In this document: piece by piece, positions 55,125-64,000 of the stretch
Numbering within the stretch: the stretch's first letter is position 1
How the letters are laid out: every line of letters starts with the position of its first letter
Assembly: GCA_964007475.1 (NCBI GenBank)
Contig: CAXFZM010000303.1
Coordinates: forward strand, 151,001 to 215,000
Direction of reading: 5' to 3'
From: Hybos culiciformis
Lineage: Eukaryota > Arthropoda > Insecta > Diptera > Hybotidae
Length of the DNA stretch: 64,000 bases
Notes under the pieces: model-generated
The model's database searches: none
What the model was told of the DNA's origin: nothing
The model's input: the letters and a program-made list of their open reading frames with translations, nothing else
Program-made: the position numbers and the translations under genes

Positions 55125-57633
55125 CTATGTGAGTTTGATAATAAGGAGACCATAATTGTGTAAATTAGGTCGAACAATTGTAGTGTAGAGCTGTTTTAAG
55201 ATATAAGGGTCATTAAATTCACGGGACCATCTTTTTACAAAGCCAAGGATAGAGTTGGACTTATTTATGATATATTCGAAGTGAAATTTGAAGGTTAACT
55301 TTTCGTCAAAAATTACGCCCAAGTCTTTGAAGGTGGTAACTTTACTTAACTGCACATTATCAATAGAATAATTATAAAGAACAGGATTTTGACGACGAGA
55401 ATAGGTCATATACGAACATTTTGGAATATTAAGTGAAAGATTATTTGAGCGTCACCAGATGAAAAATCGATTTAAGTCTTCTTGAAGACAAAGAGCGTCT
55501 TGGTAAGAATCAATTCTTTTAAAGATTTTCATGTCGTCAGCGTAGGTTTGGAGCTTAGTATTGGTTATTATTGAATTTACGTCATTAATGGAGATTATGA
55601 ATAAAAGAGGGCCTAAATGACTTCCTTGTGGGACACCTGAGAGAGCCTCGTACTCAGATGATTCCGTAGATCTGAACATGACGGTATAGGTACGATCTTT
55701 TAAGTAAGAGCTGACCCATTCAATGAAGTAACAAGGGAATTTAAGTTTTTCCAACTTAAACAAAATGACTTCAAAGGGCACAAGATCAAAAGCTTTACTG
55801 AGATCTGTATATATAATGTCAGTTTGACAACCAGCTTCTATTGTCTCTATCAGGGAAGAAGTTGTTTCAATAAGATTAGTCACTGTCGATTAACCTTTCA
55901 CGAAACCATGCTGAATGGGGATTAAAATGTTATTACATTGAGGGTAGATTAAATCATAAATAAGGAGTTCAAGAAGTTTAGGGATGGGTGACAAACTAGC
56001 TATAGGTCGATAGTTCGAAACATGTTGTTTTGGTCCTTTTTTATGGGTGGGTTTAATAAAAGCTTTTTTCCAAATATTTGGGAATTTACTTTGAGATAGG
56101 GATAAGTTAAAAATAGATGAGAGTGGGGCGGCTAATGATTGGGAACACTGTTTAAGTACAATTTCAGGGACACCATCAGGACTAGGACAAGTATTATTGC
56201 TAAGTTTTTCTAAATATTTCTGTACTTCGGAGGCATCAAAGTAAAGGTTGAGATTAGGGATTTGATTAGAATCGTGCATATGAGCGAAGTCGTTTCTGTT
56301 TAATGTAAAGAGAGAGTCATTAAAAGAACTGGAGAAAAAAGTCTTGAAGAATTCAGAAATAATTTTGGGGTCATTGCTTTTTCGCCCATTGAACTCTAGG
56401 AACGTAGGAAATTGGTCGGACTTTCTTTTAGAATTTCCAAATTTCCAAAATAACTTTGGGTCATTTTTAATTTTACCGGACATTTCGATTATGTAGTTAC
56501 GATAACTCAGCTCTGTGGAATTTTTAAATTCATGGAACAGATTCTCGAAAACCAAATAATCATCTTTACTTTTAGATTTAAGATATGAACGCCAAGCTTT
56601 ATTTTTTTTATTTCTAAGTTTTTTCAAGTAAGAATTAAGCCAGATAGGACTTGAATTCAAACTTTTGTCACTGACCATAGGAACAAATTGCTTGAAGGCA
56701 TCATGTAAGATCATGTAAAAATTCGAAGTAATGATTTCAATATCTACATTTTCGAACAATGTAGAGAAATCATGTGAATTGAAAAAAATGTTCAATTCTT
56801 CGAAATTTGCTTTGCTAAAGTTAAATTTATATACCTTAGCAGCGTCAGGTTCTGAGGGAGGATTTGTACAAAAGGAAAAACTAATAGGGGGATGAAAAGT
56901 GTCAATATTAGTTAGGGGTATAACATTGTCATTGAAAATAATGTTGTTCCAATCAGAAACGAATATTAGATCAAATTGTCTAGAAATACGGTTTTTTGTC
57001 TTAGAAACTTGTTGCAGCGCGTGACTGATCAAAGTGTCGATAAACAAGGAATCCGTACTATGGGTGATATTATCCGGAACCTGATACGGTTCTTCGTCAT
57101 GGTGGGACCATTTTAAGTTGGGTAAGTTGAAGTCTCCACAAAGAATAATTTCGTCTGATGAATCCAGTAGAGGAATTATATCTGCGACTGAATTCAAAAC
57201 GCTGGAATAAATGTCAGTATTGGAATTTGGAGGAATGTAACAACAGAGAATGAAGACAGATTTACTATAAAATTCTACTTTGACGCAAATAAGTTCCAGT
57301 TATGGGGATTTGACAAGAATGAAATGGAGTGTTATGCTGGGTCAAAGATAGTTGAGGATGCTGTTCATGGTACGTATCTTTCCTGTAGGTACTGTAATAA
57401 TTTCCAAAGATTTCCAAGGAGTTTATGGAGCTAGTTAGCCATGTTTCGGTTAAAACAAAAGCATCATGATCTAAAACCGTCGAGTTGATAAGGACATCTT
57501 TAGTTTTGGTACGCAGCCCCCTAACATTTTGATAATATATACAGAAGTTAAGTATGCTAGAAGAAGGGGGATTGGAACAGGGTATTTCCACTAGATTGTT
57601 TCGAGCTGGGTAGGGGACGAAAAAACCTATCAT
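55125..57633 (-). pseudogene. LINE ORF2: endonuclease and reverse transcriptase, broken
   Basis: The endonuclease begins near 57540 (NFCIYYQNVRGLRTKTKD, VLTETWL), is damaged at 57200-57290, and continues with ILCGDFNLPNLKW, QFDLIFVSDWNN and DTFHPPISF. The reverse transcriptase has CPSPDGVPEIVLKQCS, FIKPTHKKGPKQHVSNYRPI, HGFVKG (stop), IIYTDLSKAFDLVPFEVILF, SGVPQGSHLGPLLFI and QTYADDMKIFKRI (catalytic YADD). The thumb follows at 55409-55125 (TTFKDLGVIFDEKLTFKFHF). A further piece lies at 55023-54784. This motif style is that of CR1/L2- or Jockey-group elements. At least four disruptions are present. Confidence 0.85.
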
Positions 57634-58583
57634 GACTCTCCCTTACCTTTTGAAGGTAAATGGTGCTGTTCGATTTAAGATGAGAGGCGAACGAATTAAG
57701 GTCATTAGAAACTTCATTGGAGGATATACCGTATGCTTCATGGAAACGATCATAAATGTTTCTAAGGCTACGCAGGTCATTAGGTAACCCCTCTTGGTTC
57801 ATAAGAGTTCTTAAATATGTATTGGTCTTTCCGTCAATACATACTGAATCAGGCTGGTCATGAAGATATGCCAAGTAGATTCTTACGTATTGAAAAAGAT
57901 GCCGGTCTCTTAAACGCCCCAAGATATAGCGACTATTATCATCTACAAAGGTGGATCTGCTAAGTTTCACTTCCGGTGGGAAAAGTGGATCGAAAGTAGC
58001 TGGGGCTAAGGAGATAGAGTTAAGTGAAGGGGAGAGGTTCTGGGGAGAAGGAAGACAGGGTAAAATGTTGTGCGGGGATGGGGGGATATTGGGATAAGGT
58101 GAGGTTGGTCGAGAAAAAAGGGAGGTTGAGGGAGCAATGGATGGTATGGTGGAACGGTTTTGGGTTGTTTGGAAAAGAGAGGGAATATTTAGTGATAAAG
58201 GATTTTTCGAGGTTTTATAAGGATTAATAATTTCTCCAGGATTGAAATTAGCGTATTTGGAGGTGTTAGTGTTTTGTCCGTTAGTGTTAGAATTAGAGTT
58301 AGATTCAAAATTATAACTAGATTCCGGTTCATTGTTGTCTTCATTCTTCCATTTGGTAGCCATCATATCTTTCCATTTACCTCGATTCTGCTTTCTCAAT
58401 AGCTTAACTGCGGCAAAGTAGGCAATTCAATTTTGAAATTGTTAAATGTCCGGTTTTTCACTTTTACGTTTATTTTAAAACACGATGCCTCAACACCAAA
58501 TTGATTTTTTACAAATTTAGTGAGCCATCGTGAATCTGCGTAAAGTGGAGCTCCCTTAATATGAAGAGTTGTCGTTTTATTGA

Positions 58584-58628
<45 letters not shown>

Positions 58629-58734
58629 CATTATTATTATTGTCATTATTATTATTATTTTTATTTTTATTATTGTTTTTGTTGTCTTTTTTGTTGCTAT
58701 TTTTTTTCTTATTATTGTTGTTGTTGTTACCCAA
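57557..58734 (-). pseudogene. LINE ORF1 with Asn-rich start
   Basis: The first part (58734-58396) is a run of Asn/Lys codons encoded by an (ATT/GTT)n microsatellite, then a conserved-looking segment GAPLYADSRWLTKFVKNQFG typical of LINE ORF1 RRM-like parts. After a frame change near 58397 it continues LRKQNRGKWKDMMATKWKNE, a Ser/Pro-rich linker and a helical C-terminal domain (RYILGRLRDRHLFQYVRIYL) to a stop at 57557. The first codon here is not an ATG, so the true start is lost. Confidence 0.6.
58577..58660. repeat. (ATT)n trinucleotide microsatellite
   Basis: About 25 ATT units with a few ATC/GTC changes, read as Asn codons on the minus strand inside LINE ORF1. Confidence 0.9.
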
Positions 58735-59367
58735 GTAACATTTTTACACCGAGGTGTAAAAAAAAACTTTTCAATTTATCGGCTTAAGTTGTAAAACCGT
58801 GTTTTCACAGTTTTTTAACTCAAGTGTTTTTAAGGTTGTTATTTACACTTACTACACACCACTTTTTCTTTGTTTTATACTTTTTAGTGATTTAAATCAC
58901 TTTAAATATGGGTTTTATTCTTAACTTTTCAGTGTTACACTAATGCGTGAAATTTAAGTGTCAAAATTCATCAAAAAATTTCACGTGTTGGTTTCTTTTG
59001 TAACGAGTAAGTGATTTTTATAACTTTCAATGCACCAATTCGTGTTTAAAAAATTAAGAACCACTTTTCGGTGTTTAAAAGTAGCAAAATACACTGAAAT
59101 TTAATACTATTGTTGTTGCTTTTTTAAATGAGTGTTTTTTTACACTTTTTTAACACTGATTCGTGTTTCATTTTCAATTAAAACCGCTATTTTAAGAAAA
59201 AAATCAGTTTATTTCTAAAATTTGTCTGATTTGGAAGTGCGCGATTTTAGTTAATAAATAATTAAAACTAATTTTATGGTAACAAATAATTCATTTCTTT
59301 CAGTAATTTCTAATAAATTAAATAATAAATTTTAATATTTAATAAATTCAAAAATCTTTTTTTTTAA

Positions 59368-61383
59368 ATGCCAAGAATTGGTAAGAAAAATATCGTTAGT
59401 AGGTGGACAATACGCAGGAGAGCTCAAAGGTATTTGGAAAGATTTAATCAAAAAAAGATTCAGCTCCAGGGTTTATCAAACACTTCTTCCCCATCTTACG
59501 CCGATTCTTCCACGTTATTAGAACCAGGTTTTGAAAATATAATAGAAAAACCACACCATAACATTACAAAATCTCTATATGACAACTATAAACAGAAGTT
59601 AGAAAAGGAATCCGCTGATGACGAAATCGAATATGAGAAAAGTTGGACGACAATAATACGCGACTGGGCTTTGGATTATAATATTCGTCATTGCGCATTA
59701 AATTCCTTACTATGTGAGATCAGAAATAAAGGAATAATTTTGCCAGTGGACGCAAGGACTTTGTTGTCAACTCCGAAATCCACTCGCATAATTTCTATTA
59801 AAGGTGGATCCTACTGGCACTATGGCTTACGTAATATTCTGAGCTCATTGATTCCTAAGTTTTGGGAATTAAAACTCACTTTTGTAACTATTGATTTTAA
59901 TGTAGACGGAATTCCAATCGCTAGAAGTTCAAAATCTCAATTCTGGACCATTTTATGTTCTTTTCGTGAAGTACAATCACAGCCGTATGTAGTTGGGATT
60001 TATTATTCTAAAGAAAAAAAACCCGACGACGTGAATGAGTTTCTTAGAATTTTTGTTGATGAACTAAAAGATCTTTTGAAAGAAGGATTTTCCCAAGATG
60101 ATAAAAAAATTGGAATCAAAGTGGGTTATTTTATTTGTGATTCTCCGGCTAGAAGCTACATTAAAGGAACAAAAGGCCACAATGCGTACTTTGCCTGCGA
60201 AAGATGTAATATTGAGGGTAACTATTATAACTCGTACCATAAAATGAGTTTCGATGAATATTCTTCAGTTATGAGGACAAATGAAACTTTTAGATCTGGT
60301 TTGCATGAAGAGCATCATGTGAGGAGCACTATTTTGCTTGAAATTGATGAGATTGATATGATTAATAGTTTTCCACTGGACTATATGCACCTCATTTGCT
60401 TAGGAGTTATGAAAAAAATAATTTTATTATGGATGAAAGGAAATAAAAGTAAATCGTTTAAGTTAGCTTACAAAGATCAAGAAATAATATCGAATGAACT
60501 TAAGTTCCTTCAATCTTTTACACCTAATGATTTTAATAGAGTATGCAGAGGCTTGGACACCATCAGTTTTTGGAAAGCCACAGAGTACAGACAGTTTTTG
60601 TTATATGCCGGCCCTGTTGTACTAAAAAATACATTACCATCGGAAAACTATGTACACTTTCTTCTACTTCATTGCTCTATTACTATATGTGCCTGTAAAA
60701 CGTTGCACAATTATTTGGATATGGCCGAGAAAATGCTAAAATTATTTGTAGACAAATATATGGATCTTTATGGACGTTTTAATGTATCATTCAACATACA
60801 CAACTTAATTCATTTAGTTACAGATGTAAGAAATATAGGTACTCTGGATAGCTTTAGTGCGTTTCCATATGAGAATTGTTTACAATTTTTGAAGGCTCAT
60901 ATTCGAACCGGTAAAAAACCACTTGAACAGATAGCTAATAGGTTGATTGAGTTGGAAACTCGGTGCGAAAACAACAAAATTAAAAAAAATGGGAATATTG
61001 TTTTGAAAAGAGAACTTAAAAATTGCACACATAGCTTGAAGGGTTGTGTGGGAGTTTTTAATCAAATTGAAATAAATAATTTTTTTTTAAATAAAGATGA
61101 TAAAAATTGCTGGTTCTTAACTAAAAGTAAATCTATTGTAAAATTTTTAAATGGCACGCAATTCAATGGCAATACCGCTATTTATAGAGCTGCACTTTAT
61201 GACAAAAACAATTTTTATGAGGTTCCTGTAAAATCTTCTGCTTTAAATATATTTAAAGCTACATTGATTACTCTTCCACCAAAAATTTATTTTTTACACG
61301 AAATTTATTGTAAATTATATTCAATTCCAATTTCAGTACATGAACGTGTTTTTTTTCCATTATTACACTCGTATATTGATTAA
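59368..61383 (+). CDS. CACTA-like transposase (insect DUF4806-partner type)
   Basis: An uninterrupted 671-codon frame opens MPRIGKKNIVSRWTIRRRAQ, a basic start typical of this family. The core contains VTIDFNVDGIPIARSSKSQF (Asp candidate), YFICDSPARSYIKGTKGHNA (Asp candidate), a C-x2-C pair (FACERCN), the D-x2-H motif in FPLDYMHLICLGVMKKIILL, and the late Glu candidate in FSAFPYENCLQFLK. The C-terminus holds SLKGCVGVFNQIEINNFFL and a repeat-free tail. This differs from the 39.8-42.2 kb transposase, which has C2H2 fingers and VDIMHDLFEGV, so two lineages of the same superfamily are here. It shows no damage and may be active. It probably binds the GTGT/ACAC words at the left end. Confidence 0.82.
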   Translation: MPRIGKKNIVSRWTIRRRAQRYLERFNQKKIQLQGLSNTSSPSYADSSTLLEPGFENIIEKPHHNITKSLYDNYKQKLEKESADDEIEYEKSWTTIIRDWALDYNIRHCALNSLLCEIRNKGIILPVDARTLLSTPKSTRIISIKGGSYWHYGLRNILSSLIPKFWELKLTFVTIDFNVDGIPIARSSKSQFWTILCSFREVQSQPYVVGIYYSKEKKPDDVNEFLRIFVDELKDLLKEGFSQDDKKIGIKVGYFICDSPARSYIKGTKGHNAYFACERCNIEGNYYNSYHKMSFDEYSSVMRTNETFRSGLHEEHHVRSTILLEIDEIDMINSFPLDYMHLICLGVMKKIILLWMKGNKSKSFKLAYKDQEIISNELKFLQSFTPNDFNRVCRGLDTISFWKATEYRQFLLYAGPVVLKNTLPSENYVHFLLLHCSITICACKTLHNYLDMAEKMLKLFVDKYMDLYGRFNVSFNIHNLIHLVTDVRNIGTLDSFSAFPYENCLQFLKAHIRTGKKPLEQIANRLIELETRCENNKIKKNGNIVLKRELKNCTHSLKGCVGVFNQIEINNFFLNKDDKNCWFLTKSKSIVKFLNGTQFNGNTAIYRAALYDKNNFYEVPVKSSALNIFKATLITLPPKIYFLHEIYCKLYSIPISVHERVFFPLLHSYID

Positions 61384-61399
61384 TATTAATTATTACAAC

Positions 61400-63940
61400 A
61401 TGTATTCTATTTGCGAGACATTTGAAAATGATGAAAGATTAATTTCCGCGGTTCCATCAAATTGGATAACCGATCGTATGCTTTTTTGGCCTTTGAAAAG
61501 AAGTGATTTTGTGACTGGAAGAAAAAATTGCATTCCACCTCAAGAAAATTGGACTAAAATGGCCTGTAAAGTTTTGGCATCTAGCATTCGTAAGTTTTTT
61601 TTAGAACATTACATTTTCACCATACATTTATAACAGATCAATTAAAATTAAAATCTGATAATATTTTGAATATTCAACCTAAATTAAATTCCGTCTTCAC
61701 AAATAAAAAATTGTTCTAGAAAAATATATTATCATACCAAAGCCACGTTAATTTCAAGTCGGCTATCATAAAATTAGATGTCAAAGAAAGTACCTATCAA
61801 AATTTATTATAATTTTCAGAAGGGGTCCCTATAAAAGTTTACATAAAAAATTTTCATGATTAAAAAATCGAAAATAAATAAAAAAAAATAAGAAGCAAAA
61901 ATAATAAATTATATTGGTGAAATGATTTATTTTAAAGCAAAAATAAAAAATCATAACATAAATAACATAAATTATAGAATTAATAATTTAAAAATTTATA
62001 TACATATATATTTCTTTATATTTTTTTACAAATAGAACTTGTTCTCGGGAGTTTTCCCTTAAATTAATTTATTCTATTCTTTGTTGAAGTCTCTTTCTAG
62101 GTTTGGTCACTTTTTTCGTTAGGTAACTAGAAATATTCATTTTTTTATTTTAAAGATTACTTAATCTTTAAAATAAAAAAATGAATATTTCTAGCTATCG
62201 AACGAAAAAAGTGACCAAACCTAGAAAGAGACTTCAACAAAGAATAGAAGAAATTAATTTAAGGGAAAACTCCCGAGAACAAGTTCTATTTGTAAAAAAA
62301 TATAAAGAAATATATATGTATATAAATTTTTAAATTATTAATTCTATAATTTATGTTATTTATGTTATGATTTTTTATTTTTGCTTTAAAATAAATCATT
62401 TCACCAATATAATTTATTATTTTTGCTTCTTATTTTTTTTTTATTTATTTTCGATTTTTTAATCATGAAAATTTTTTATGTAAACTTTTATAGGGACCCC
62501 TTCTGAAAATTATAATAAATTTTGATAGGTACTTTCTTTGACATCTAATTTTATGATAGCCGGCTTGAAATTAACGTGGCTTTGATTTTACTTTAATGTC
62601 GAATGTTTGAAAATTTGACTGAATAATCTTTTGAAAAAAGAAAATTTTGAAATTTCACTTTTGAAAATCGTATTTTCTCTTTTTACTATATTTTTTTACA
62701 ATTGGAAAATTATTTGTTGTTCTTCTTATTTAATATTATAGAAACATGGGATGAGGCTTTGATGTTAGAGCGAAAATATGAAATTTATTCCAATAGCGAA
62801 GAAGAAGAGATAATGAAACAAAATAAGTTGATAAAGCGACAACACCCAGTTAAGTCATCACAGTTGAATGATTATGATTTTAATTCCTTTGGTATGTAAC
62901 TTAATATAAATAATGATTAATAAGTATTATAATTTCTTACAATTTTAGTCGAAAATACGATGAGTAGTATGGATATACTCGAAAATGTAAACACTCAAAC
63001 TATTTTATTAGACAACGAAGAAATTAATCAGAATTATAATTTTGACACTGACGGTGTTAGAACTGGAGAAAAAGAATTTTACGATGAGACATTTGTACCA
63101 TCTGGGTCAAGTTGCACATCAAACATTCAAGTACATCACGAAGAGACTGTCATATCTCAGGGTGATTAAAATTATTAATATTATTTATTTGTTTTACTCA
63201 TAATTTATTACATTTTATATAAAAATATACTTTGAGTCCACTATTTAATACTTATTAATATTTTCATTCAATCAGTTCATTATACGAAAACTAAACATTT
63301 TTTTTGTTTTAGGTTCCGAAGTATACACGACTGAATCAAACAGTAATAACTCTGTGATTTCGGAAATATCAAAACTTAAAAGGGAAATAAAGGACCTTAA
63401 GGACGATATGAATAAGCATGTATCTAATATTGTCGCAAAACTGGATGTTTTAATTGAGAATGACAAATCGAAATCTAGTAGTGATCCCGTTATTGTTTTG
63501 TCTTTTGTGGAGCTTCCGTTGAAAACAACAGATGGTTTAAATGAGCTTGAATCAGATTTAAATAGAGAAGAAATATCAAATTCAATGGTAAATGTAACAA
63601 TTAATAATAAATAAACAAAAACTGCTCATCTATTAAGAAGATTAATAAGTTTATTTAAATTATTATTTTTTTTCATTTTCAGCTTAAGGAAATTAGTGTC
63701 TTTGGTGGAAAAAATATCAACAAAATTTGTCGTAATATTTGCAATTATTTATTCACTGATGAGCTATTAATTCAATTTTCATGGTCTGGAACAAAAAGCA
63801 AAAATATTTTCTCAAGCTATACCAAAATTTTAACATTAATTCGAAAAGCTGTTCAGATACTTCATCCCACTTTTACAAATTCAGATCTTGGAAATTTTTT
63901 CAAAGAGCATCTTAAGCAGGCACCGAATCGAATAAAAAAA
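61400..63940 (+). CDS. DUF4806 accessory protein of the CACTA-like element, five exons
   Basis: ATG at 61400, 17 bp after the transposase stop. Exons: 61400-61589 (TFENDERLISAVPSNWITDR, PLKRSDFVTGRKNCIPP), 62742-62891 (TWDEALMLERKYEIYSNSEE), 62949-63161, 63313-63587 and 63683-about 63940. Donors are GTAAGT, GTATGT, GTGATT, GTAAAT and GTAAGT, acceptors end TATAG or TTTTAG/TTTCAG, and phases fit. Exons 4-5 carry a coiled coil (SEISKLKREIKDLKDDMNKH) and the DUF4806 domain (LPLKTTDGLNELESDLN, VFGGKNINKICRNICNYLFT, IQFSWSGTKSKNIFSSYTKI). The role is unknown, but DUF4806 proteins regularly accompany such transposases in insects. The gene may continue past the window edge. The first intron holds the palindrome at 61738-62583. 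Confidence 0.75.
61738..62583. repeat. ~846-bp near-perfect palindrome, arms ~423 bp, no spacer
   Basis: The left arm starts CAAAGCCACGTTAATTTCAA and the right arm ends with its complement. The mirror axis is at 62160/62161 (ATTAC|TTAAT) and the outermost paired bases satisfy the same sum throughout, so there is no net insertion or deletion. Only about six mismatches were noticed (for example near 61760, 62094 and 62122-62130). It lies in the first intron of the DUF4806 gene. The right arm from 62180 has a small frame starting MNISSYRTKKVTKPRKRL. No target duplication is clear. Confidence 0.9.
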
Positions 63941-64000
63941 AAGTAAGTAACTTATTGTTTTTTTTAAATATTTGATTTAATTTAATTTACATTATTTCAC

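Larger units (their letters stand above)
54784..58734 (-). mobile_element. CR1/Jockey-group non-LTR retrotransposon (LINE), decayed
   Basis: ORF1 (58734-57557) and ORF2 (57633-about 54784) overlap by 77 nt on the minus strand. ORF2 holds an endonuclease and a reverse transcriptase. There is no RNase H. Frameshifts and stops interrupt both. The 5' side ends at the left border of the next CACTA-like element near 58735, within an Asn codon run, so the element is probably cut there. No target duplication was identified. Confidence 0.8.
58735..64000 (+). mobile_element. Second CACTA-like (CMC) transposon, right end beyond the window
   Basis: The left border is near 58735-58750, where LINE coding stops and CACCGAGGTGTAAAAAAAAA begins. 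To about 59180, words such as GTGTTTTTTACAC, CGGTGTTTAAAA, GTGTTACAC and CGTGTTTAAAA recur in both orientations, like CACTA subterminal repeats. Two plus-strand genes follow, a transposase and a DUF4806 protein. The right end, and hence the TIR and target duplication, are outside the window. Confidence 0.65.

Noticed and set aside
58561..58794. Ile-rich frame on the plus strand
   Set aside because: It is the complement of the (ATT)n microsatellite in the LINE ORF1.

Overview
The window is AT-rich eukaryotic DNA with spliceosomal introns. It is most likely an arthropod, probably an insect: the fragments of the nuclear Mediator subunit MED12 are animal-like, and the transposon families (Polinton-type, PIF/Harbinger with a MADF partner, LOA-like LINE, CMC/CACTA relatives with SAM or DUF4806 partners) are typical of insect genomes. 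I cannot name the species. No bacterial, phage or organelle genes were seen. Almost everything is transposable-element DNA, much of it nested, plus a broken copy of one conserved host gene. All coordinates were counted by hand and may be off by a base or two.

Layout. 1-3.8 kb (minus strand): Polinton/Maverick-type remnants, with an integrase running off the left edge and a badly broken protein-primed-type DNA polymerase B. 3.8-7.2 kb: non-coding AT-rich DNA, diverged repeats and a ~150-bp tandem array that a 520-bp hAT MITE has entered. 7.3-24.4 kb: an intron-containing MED12 copy with stops and frameshifts, split by two large elements whose borders can be read almost to the base. The first is a 6.3-kb PIF/Harbinger element (TAA duplication) carrying a spliced transposase and an antisense MADF/BESS gene with interleaved exons, and itself hit by a hAT MITE. 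The second is a 6.1-kb TA-flanked pogo-like element that contains a 3.6-kb hAT with a broken transposase.

24.4-29.7 kb is mostly empty. It holds one good small gene (coiled coil plus RG/RGY tail, 26.3-26.7 kb, minus strand) and a P-element-like transposase tail. 29.7-50.9 kb is a second nest. The outermost layer is a decayed DNA transposon of an unfamiliar kind whose pieces read in order as a repeat-rich N-terminal part, a DDE/MULE-like transposase and a ULP1 (C48) cysteine protease with a cysteine-rich tail. It is split by an 11.7-kb CACTA-like (CMC) element with a SAM-domain gene and a C2H2-DDE transposase gene, and by a LOA/I-group LINE whose ORF2 is one continuous frame with three stops. 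Several MITEs, foldbacks and two tRNA-derived SINE copies sit inside.

50.9-54.8 kb holds unidentified exon-like fragments (minus strand) and a hAT-like remnant. 54.8-58.7 kb is a CR1/Jockey-group LINE on the minus strand. 58.7 kb to the right edge is a second CACTA-like element with an intact-looking transposase ORF and a five-exon DUF4806 gene. The first intron of that gene contains an ~846-bp almost perfect palindrome.

The best leads are the ULP1-bearing transposon, the palindrome, the interleaved antisense Harbinger genes and the precisely datable nest of insertions in the MED12 copy.
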